A model generated the notes under the pieces. It saw nothing but the letters and a program-made list of their open reading frames with translations. It had not been told where the DNA came from and searched no databases. Positions 63,709 through 64,000 of a DNA stretch of 64,000 bases are shown here, piece after piece. This DNA comes from Anaerolineaceae bacterium (lineage in GTDB: Bacteria > Chloroflexota > Anaerolineae > Anaerolineales > Anaerolineaceae). The translations under genes and the position numbers were made by a program. The stretch's first letter is position 1. Each line of letters opens with the position of its first letter. Where the stretch lies: positions 558,001-622,000 of the forward strand of contig JAENZD010000001.1 in assembly GCA_016841445.1 (NCBI GenBank). The letters are read 5' to 3'.

Positions 63709-64000
63709 TATTAATATCAAAAAATTATTAGCTCTATCATAAATAGGGCAATTACCAAGAGCAATCGCTAACTGAATAGATGCCTTTCCCGATAATTCTA
63801 ATTAAGTTAGCTCTATTTGGATTCGTCTTAAGAGATGAAAATGAATACAATCTGGGTTGGTGACATTTTGCAGCCATATTAAATACTTGTAAAGATGAGC
63901 AGATTCTCTTCTTTCACGCCCAATGTCAGGTGAGGGTGAAGGTGGTTCATTGGGATAACCTTGCCAGCTTTCGGGAGGGGCGAGAATAGCATATTAGAGA
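63709..64000. other. Right-edge region without a gene
   Basis: No convincing frame to the window end. Around 63925 AGGTGAGGGTGAAGG resembles the G-rich tail of the hairpin element at 22103. Confidence 0.4.

Overview
The window looks like a piece of an anaerobic Chloroflexota genome, most likely class Anaerolineae. Supporting signs are a heliorhodopsin, several lipoproteins with Thr/Pro-rich linkers and PD40 propeller repeats, a DUF4914 protein beside citrate synthase, and a large Hdr/Flx-type flavoprotein operon. This placement is inferred from gene content only; no rRNA or other marker gene is present. Core genes have moderate GC, and two AT-rich stretches (about 24.2-28.7 kb and 50.7-60.2 kb) stand out as acquired defence DNA.

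Layout. 1-9.4 kb: PTS enzyme I (cut by the left edge) and HPr; a secreted MsrAB lipoprotein convergent with a heliorhodopsin; a PD40 lipoprotein; small unknowns; a GT2 glycosyltransferase; a cytidylate-kinase-like protein. 9.5-21.9 kb: the centrepiece, one co-directional sulfur operon: arsR - dsrE - dsrF - dsrH - tusA - dsrE2 - hdrCB - hdrA (with a built-in GltD-like module) - mvhD/flxD - two Fe-S subunits - flxA-like reductase - a GcvH-like lipoate-binding protein - lipoate ligase - an OsmC-like protein. The last gene has an in-frame TGA exactly at its catalytic cysteine, followed by a small hairpin with a GU-containing loop, so it reads as a selenoprotein. 22-24.2 kb: coiled-coil membrane protein and 3-hydroxyacyl-CoA dehydrogenase. 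24.6-28.3 kb: a type II restriction-modification island with a C5 methyltransferase, an HNH-type nuclease, a controller protein with a C-box, a mismatch glycosylase of the Mig.Mth type, and an Mrr_N/DUF4096 fusion. 28.7-42 kb: DUF3048 lipoprotein, PhnB-like protein, CoA-transferase, FGE-domain protein, catalase-peroxidase KatG, a glycine-rich beta-helix exoprotein and a CPBP protease. 42.3-50.7 kb: oxidative TCA branch (DUF4914 protein and citrate synthase leftward, IclR regulator, then icd and acnA rightward) with a palindromic operator in the divergent promoter. 50.9-59.1 kb: mcrB-mcrC bracketed by a 90-bp direct repeat that includes the end of acnA, then a zinc-ribbon/nuclease/RecQ fusion helicase with a tail-anchored coiled-coil partner. 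59.2-64 kb: dispersed repeats around a CarD-like gene, a PD40 lipoprotein and a small membrane protein.

How the parts may work together. The sulfur operon combines sulfurtransferases (DsrE/F/H, TusA, DsrE2) with a heterodisulfide-reductase-like enzyme and a lipoyl carrier. That combination is the hallmark of sHdr sulfane-sulfur metabolism. Here, however, the Hdr part has the HdrA-MvhD-Flx architecture of flavin-based electron-bifurcating complexes rather than the hdrC1B1AhypC2B2 set. I infer a lipoyl-bound sulfur intermediate whose electrons are exchanged with NAD(P) and ferredoxin. Direction of flux (sulfur oxidation or reduction) cannot be read from the sequence. The IclR operator and gene order suggest joint control of citrate synthase, isocitrate dehydrogenase and aconitase.
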